From Candidatus Nitrospira kreftii (GTDB taxonomy: Bacteria; Nitrospirota; Nitrospiria; Nitrospirales; Nitrospiraceae): DNA of 64,000 nt. The notes under the pieces are model-generated. The model ran no database searches and was not told the origin of the DNA. It saw nothing but the letters and a program-made list of their open reading frames with translations. Positions 61,073 through 64,000 of the stretch are shown here, piece by piece. A program made the position numbers and the translations under genes. Where the stretch lies: NCBI GenBank assembly GCA_014058405.1, contig CP047423.1, forward strand, positions 310,001-374,000, written 5' to 3'. Within the stretch, counting starts at the first letter, position 1; the number at the start of each line of letters is the position of its first letter.

Positions 61073-61972
61073 CTAGCCAAGCAGCGCTTGCCGGGCGGTT
61101 CGGACGAGCGCCAGGACAGCCTGGTGTTTGACGCGCCGTTCCACCGTGATCGCATAGAAATGTTGCTTGAGCGCCTCAAGTTGTCCGACCACCTGCACCC
61201 GGTATTGGCGACAGATTTCCTTCTCGATCACCGAGGCTCCAGGGAAGATGCCATAACCATCCTGGCCGAATGCCTTTAAGGTCGCGCTGTCGTCGAACTC
61301 ACCAACAATAACAGGATGAAGGCCGTGGTGAACCATCCATTGATCCAACAACCGTCGAAGCATCGCATTCGGGGTCGGAAGCAGCATGGGCGCACTGCGT
61401 AACGAGCGCGGGAAATCCCGACGATACTGCCCGGCCAACTTCGCAGTCGCGAACAAGGTCACGCCGGATTCGCCTAAAGGGTGGTTATACATGTGCTCTT
61501 TGATGCCCGGCGGAGCCGGGGTGTCAGCAATCACCAAATCCGACCGGTGCGCAGTCAGATCGGTCAACAGTTGGCGAAGCTTGTCTTCCTGGCAGATCAG
61601 GCGAGTCGGCCGGTACAGTTTCAAGGCAGACTTGAGGAGCTGCGTCGCGAGGGGTTTCGGGATTGCGTCCGCGATGCCCACGACCAGCCGGGTGGGCTGC
61701 CCACTCCCTTGGCTCTTGACCGTGTTCAGGAGCTCCTGGCCGGTGGCAAAGATATCTTCTGCGTATTTGAAGGCCAGGTGGCCCATTTCCGTCAACGCGA
61801 GGCGGCGTCCGGTGCGAATAAATAATTTTTCCCCCAGCGTGTTTTCCAAAAGACGGATCTGTCCACTGATCGTGGGTTGCGCGAGGCGGAGCTCCTCGCA
61901 CGCCTTCGTCATGGTGCCGTGTTTGGCGACGGACCAGAAATACAATAAGTGATGATAGTTCAGCCAATCCAT
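61073..61972 (-). CDS. nhaR: LysR-family regulator, NhaR-like
   Basis: 299 residues: MDWLNYHHLLYFWSVAKHGT then KACEELRLAQPTISGQIRLLE is the winged HTH of NhaR-type LysR proteins, and the effector domain has VGIADAIPKPLATQLL. It is divergent from the TolC-like genes, with a palindrome between, so it probably controls them. Confidence 0.85.
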   Translation of the reverse strand: MDWLNYHHLLYFWSVAKHGTMTKACEELRLAQPTISGQIRLLENTLGEKLFIRTGRRLALTEMGHLAFKYAEDIFATGQELLNTVKSQGSGQPTRLVVGIADAIPKPLATQLLKSALKLYRPTRLICQEDKLRQLLTDLTAHRSDLVIADTPAPPGIKEHMYNHPLGESGVTLFATAKLAGQYRRDFPRSLRSAPMLLPTPNAMLRRLLDQWMVHHGLHPVIVGEFDDSATLKAFGQDGYGIFPGASVIEKEICRQYRVQVVGQLEALKQHFYAITVERRVKHQAVLALVRTARQALLG

Positions 61973-62008
61973 ATGGCCCTAGTGCTCCGATGGAGGGGGA
62001 CACTATAC

Positions 62009-62023
62009 ATCGGATTAGCCGAT
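62009..62023. promoter_or_regulatory. LysR-type operator candidate (T-N11-A palindrome)
   Basis: ATCGG-N5-CCGAT, an exact inverted repeat with the T-N11-A spacing used by LysR proteins. It lies 37 bp from the LysR start and 92 bp from the TolC-like start. Confidence 0.5.
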
Positions 62024-62114
62024 AACTCCAATCCGTTTTATCTATTTTGAAAAATAAGCAGGAGATTGCTACTGTGGGCGCCGTCCGCCACCCATGTGAA
62101 AGGAGCATCCCTCA

Positions 62115-63710
62115 ATGATCGCTCTGGTATTGGCCCTTGTAACTCTCCTGCCAATGACCGCACTGGCGGAACCGGTGATTGACTCGCGTGCCGTGCAGGC
62201 GCAGTCGACCCGCACCGCTCCACTGACCATCGATGAAGTGCTAGCTCGCATCGAGTTGACGCATCCACTGCTGCAGGCGACCGGAGCCGAGCGAACGAAG
62301 GCTCGGGCGAAGATCCTGAAGGCGCTCGCGGCCTGGGAACCGACGTTCCATAACATTTTAGAGGCCGAACGGTATGAAACGTGGAATCTCACGACAGCTC
62401 CCGCCCCCGGCTTGTCCTGCGATCCAGCCAACCCCTTATGCGAGCCGCTCCAGCCGCAAAGGTTGATGGCGGGATTTAACGACAGCAAGATCGAGGTCGG
62501 GCATCCCTATGGCTTTAAGGTCCATGGCGGGATCCGCCAAGGCTTCGGGGATCGCGGCACGTTAATACTTTCTGCTATCCCGGACATGCAGGGGTTCGAT
62601 AGGATGCAGCAGTTCATCTTCGGCGGGTCGATCCAACTGCTGCGCGGCCTCATGATCAACGAAGAGTATGCCGAGTTTCAGCAGGCCGAGCTCGCGGGGC
62701 CGCAGGCCGAAGTCAAGGTGGCGCAGAAACGGCAGGATCTCTATCTCGCCGGGGCCGTGCAGTACTGGGATTGGCAGGTCGCCGTCAAGCAGGCCGAGAT
62801 TGTGAAGCGAGCCTTGGCCGTGGCCGAAGAACGCGCAGTCCAGGTCGAGGGGCTGGCCAAGGGCGGGAAGGTCGCGCCGCTCGATGTCATTGAGGTCAAC
62901 CAAGAGGTGCAGAAGCGGCGCGAGGCCGCGATCGCCGCGCAACGGAAGGTGGAGTACGAGCAGTACAAACTGTCCCTCTTTCTCTGGGAGCAGAACGAGC
63001 CGGTGACGCCGCGGTCGGAATGGGCGCCGGAATTTCAGGGCGAAACGCCGCTCCCGACCAACGACGAAGTCGCGGCCTACAAAGTGGAGGCGAAGGAAGA
63101 TCGGCCGGAAGTGCGGGACCTCTATATCGAAGCCAAGATGAACAATATCGATATCAAACTCGCCAAGAACAAACTGCTTCCAAAGTTGAACCTTGATGGG
63201 GGGCCGGCGGATGCCGCCACAGACTGGATTGTGGGAGTCGGCTACACGATGGGGATTCACTTCGAGGTGCCGTTATTCCAGCGGGAAGGGCGTGGGAAGG
63301 TCATGGGCGCGGAAGTGTTCCAGCAGCAATTGGCGTTGAAACAGCAGTATGCCGAGCAACAAGTCAATCTTGACGTGGACAACTGGCTCTCGGCGATCGT
63401 GCGGGCCAGGGATCGGGTGAAGGTGTCGACGGAAGCGCTGCGCTTGGCCAAGACGTTGGAGGAAGGGGAACGTAAGCGATTCAATATGGGCGCGACCACT
63501 GTCCTCTTTGTGAACCTCCGGGAGCGCAACGTCGTGGAGTCAGCCTACCAGCTGTATCGAGCGCAGGCCGACTACGCGGTGGCGCGTGGAGGCATGTTGT
63601 GGGCGAGAGGCGTGCTGGCAAAGCCCTGGCCGACGGAGTCTTTGGCGAAGTATGGGAATCCGATGACGGCGGCTGGTGTGTACGGGCATCAAAAACCGGG
63701 CCGCGATTAA
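62115..63710 (+). CDS. TolC-type outer-membrane efflux protein
   Basis: 531 residues. Signal peptide ending TALA, then a TolC/OEP repeat: LTIDEVLARIELTHPLLQA, ARAKILKALAAWEP, VEVNQEVQKRREAAIAAQRK, and a second half with YIEAKMNNIDIKLAKNKLLPKL. Coiled-coil helices alternate with short beta parts. It should form the trimeric outer-membrane channel of an export system. A tandem paralogue starts 23 nt after its stop. Inner-membrane partners would lie beyond the window. Confidence 0.88.
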   Translation: MIALVLALVTLLPMTALAEPVIDSRAVQAQSTRTAPLTIDEVLARIELTHPLLQATGAERTKARAKILKALAAWEPTFHNILEAERYETWNLTTAPAPGLSCDPANPLCEPLQPQRLMAGFNDSKIEVGHPYGFKVHGGIRQGFGDRGTLILSAIPDMQGFDRMQQFIFGGSIQLLRGLMINEEYAEFQQAELAGPQAEVKVAQKRQDLYLAGAVQYWDWQVAVKQAEIVKRALAVAEERAVQVEGLAKGGKVAPLDVIEVNQEVQKRREAAIAAQRKVEYEQYKLSLFLWEQNEPVTPRSEWAPEFQGETPLPTNDEVAAYKVEAKEDRPEVRDLYIEAKMNNIDIKLAKNKLLPKLNLDGGPADAATDWIVGVGYTMGIHFEVPLFQREGRGKVMGAEVFQQQLALKQQYAEQQVNLDVDNWLSAIVRARDRVKVSTEALRLAKTLEEGERKRFNMGATTVLFVNLRERNVVESAYQLYRAQADYAVARGGMLWARGVLAKPWPTESLAKYGNPMTAAGVYGHQKPGRD

Positions 63711-63733
63711 ACCGGCACAAGGAGCATCCTTTA

Positions 63734-64000
63734 ATGGCAGCTCTATTATTCGTCATTCTGATCTTGCTTCCCGTGATGACCATGGCGGGACCTAGTACGG
63801 CCCCTGTGATTGATCACAGCGCGGTCACGTCGCAGTCGACGCGCACCGAACCCCTGACCATCGATGAAGTCCTGGCCAGAATCGAGTTGACGCATCCATT
63901 GCTTCAGGCGACCGGGGTGGAGCGGATGCAGGCCCGGGCGAAAATTCTCAAGGCGCTCGGGGCCTGGGAGCCGAAGTTCAATAACTTTACCGAAGTCGAT
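63734..64000 (+). CDS. TolC-type outer-membrane efflux protein, partial
   Basis: 89 codons to the window edge: MAALLFVILILLPVMTMAGP, then LTIDEVLARIELTHPLLQAT and ARAKILKALGAWEPKF. It is about 80% identical to the start of the previous gene, so it is a recent tandem duplicate. Cut by the window end. Confidence 0.88.
   Translation, partial: MAALLFVILILLPVMTMAGPSTAPVIDHSAVTSQSTRTEPLTIDEVLARIELTHPLLQATGVERMQARAKILKALGAWEPKFNNFTEVD

Noticed and set aside
62562..63260. 232-codon minus-strand frame inside the TolC-like gene
   Set aside because: Composition is biased by the GC-rich coding gene opposite it; no recognisable protein.
1..64000. CRISPR array
   Set aside because: No regularly spaced direct repeats of 24-40 bp were seen; the only clear direct repeats are the att copies.
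1..64000. rRNA operon or large prophage
   Set aside because: No rRNA sequence or phage structural genes were recognised; the integrases belong to small island-type elements.

Overview
The window looks like a chromosomal piece of a Nitrospira-type bacterium (Nitrospirota, nitrite-oxidiser lineage). The best taxonomic clue is a signal-peptide-bearing chlorite dismutase (47092-47886) that closely resembles, from memory, the periplasmic enzyme of Candidatus Nitrospira defluvii. Other clues are the many UspA proteins, the rubrerythrin / Fe-S protein / DUF3501 triad, and an archaeal-flavoured polyamine set. No database search was run, so names rest on recognised motifs and family memory.

Layout. 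1-1617: NAD salvage (pncB end, pncA), a c-type cytochrome and an FmdB-type zinc ribbon. 1639-9722: a stress cluster with four UspA genes (three two-domain, one single), an MgtE-like channel, a cupredoxin, a DUF2934 protein, an unknown 466-residue protein and a PPi-type phosphofructokinase. 9829-18776: a MarR regulator with a Cys-rich tail, two lipoproteins, rubrerythrin / Fe-S oxidoreductase / DUF3501, a two-domain QueD-like protein, tiny membrane proteins, a secreted HGG pair, thioredoxin-like protein and peroxiredoxin. 18851-24879: typA, an Hpt plus two receiver proteins, and PBP1A. 24886-31611: the full ISC iron-sulfur system on the minus strand (iscR-iscS-iscU-iscA-hscB-hscA-iscX), with ferredoxin divergent and a flavin reductase beside it. 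31740-39009: gltX, two tRNA-Gln genes, a frameshifted PIN gene, alcohol dehydrogenase, yacG, a PilZ protein and glnS.

39273-50194 is an accessory island at the 3' end of tRNA-Glu(CTC). A 33-bp piece of the tRNA is repeated exactly at 48210. Inside are a tyrosine recombinase, small zinc-ribbon and HTH proteins, an IS3-family element, intact and broken toxin-antitoxin modules, two AT-richer unknown genes, and the chlorite dismutase. A second, frameshifted integrase with its excisionase lies just outside the repeat, and a decayed att-like copy lies at 46733, so several elements seem to have stacked here.

50561-64000 returns to a core-like background: ftsH, a deoxyhypusine synthase-like enzyme, a secreted DsbA-like chimera with a secreted Cys-containing neighbour, an IS3 remnant, an aldehyde dehydrogenase, pyruvoyl-dependent arginine decarboxylase and agmatinase (arginine to putrescine), an RluF-type pseudouridine synthase, a NhaR-type LysR regulator, and two tandem TolC-like genes, the second cut by the window end. 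No rRNA or CRISPR array was seen.
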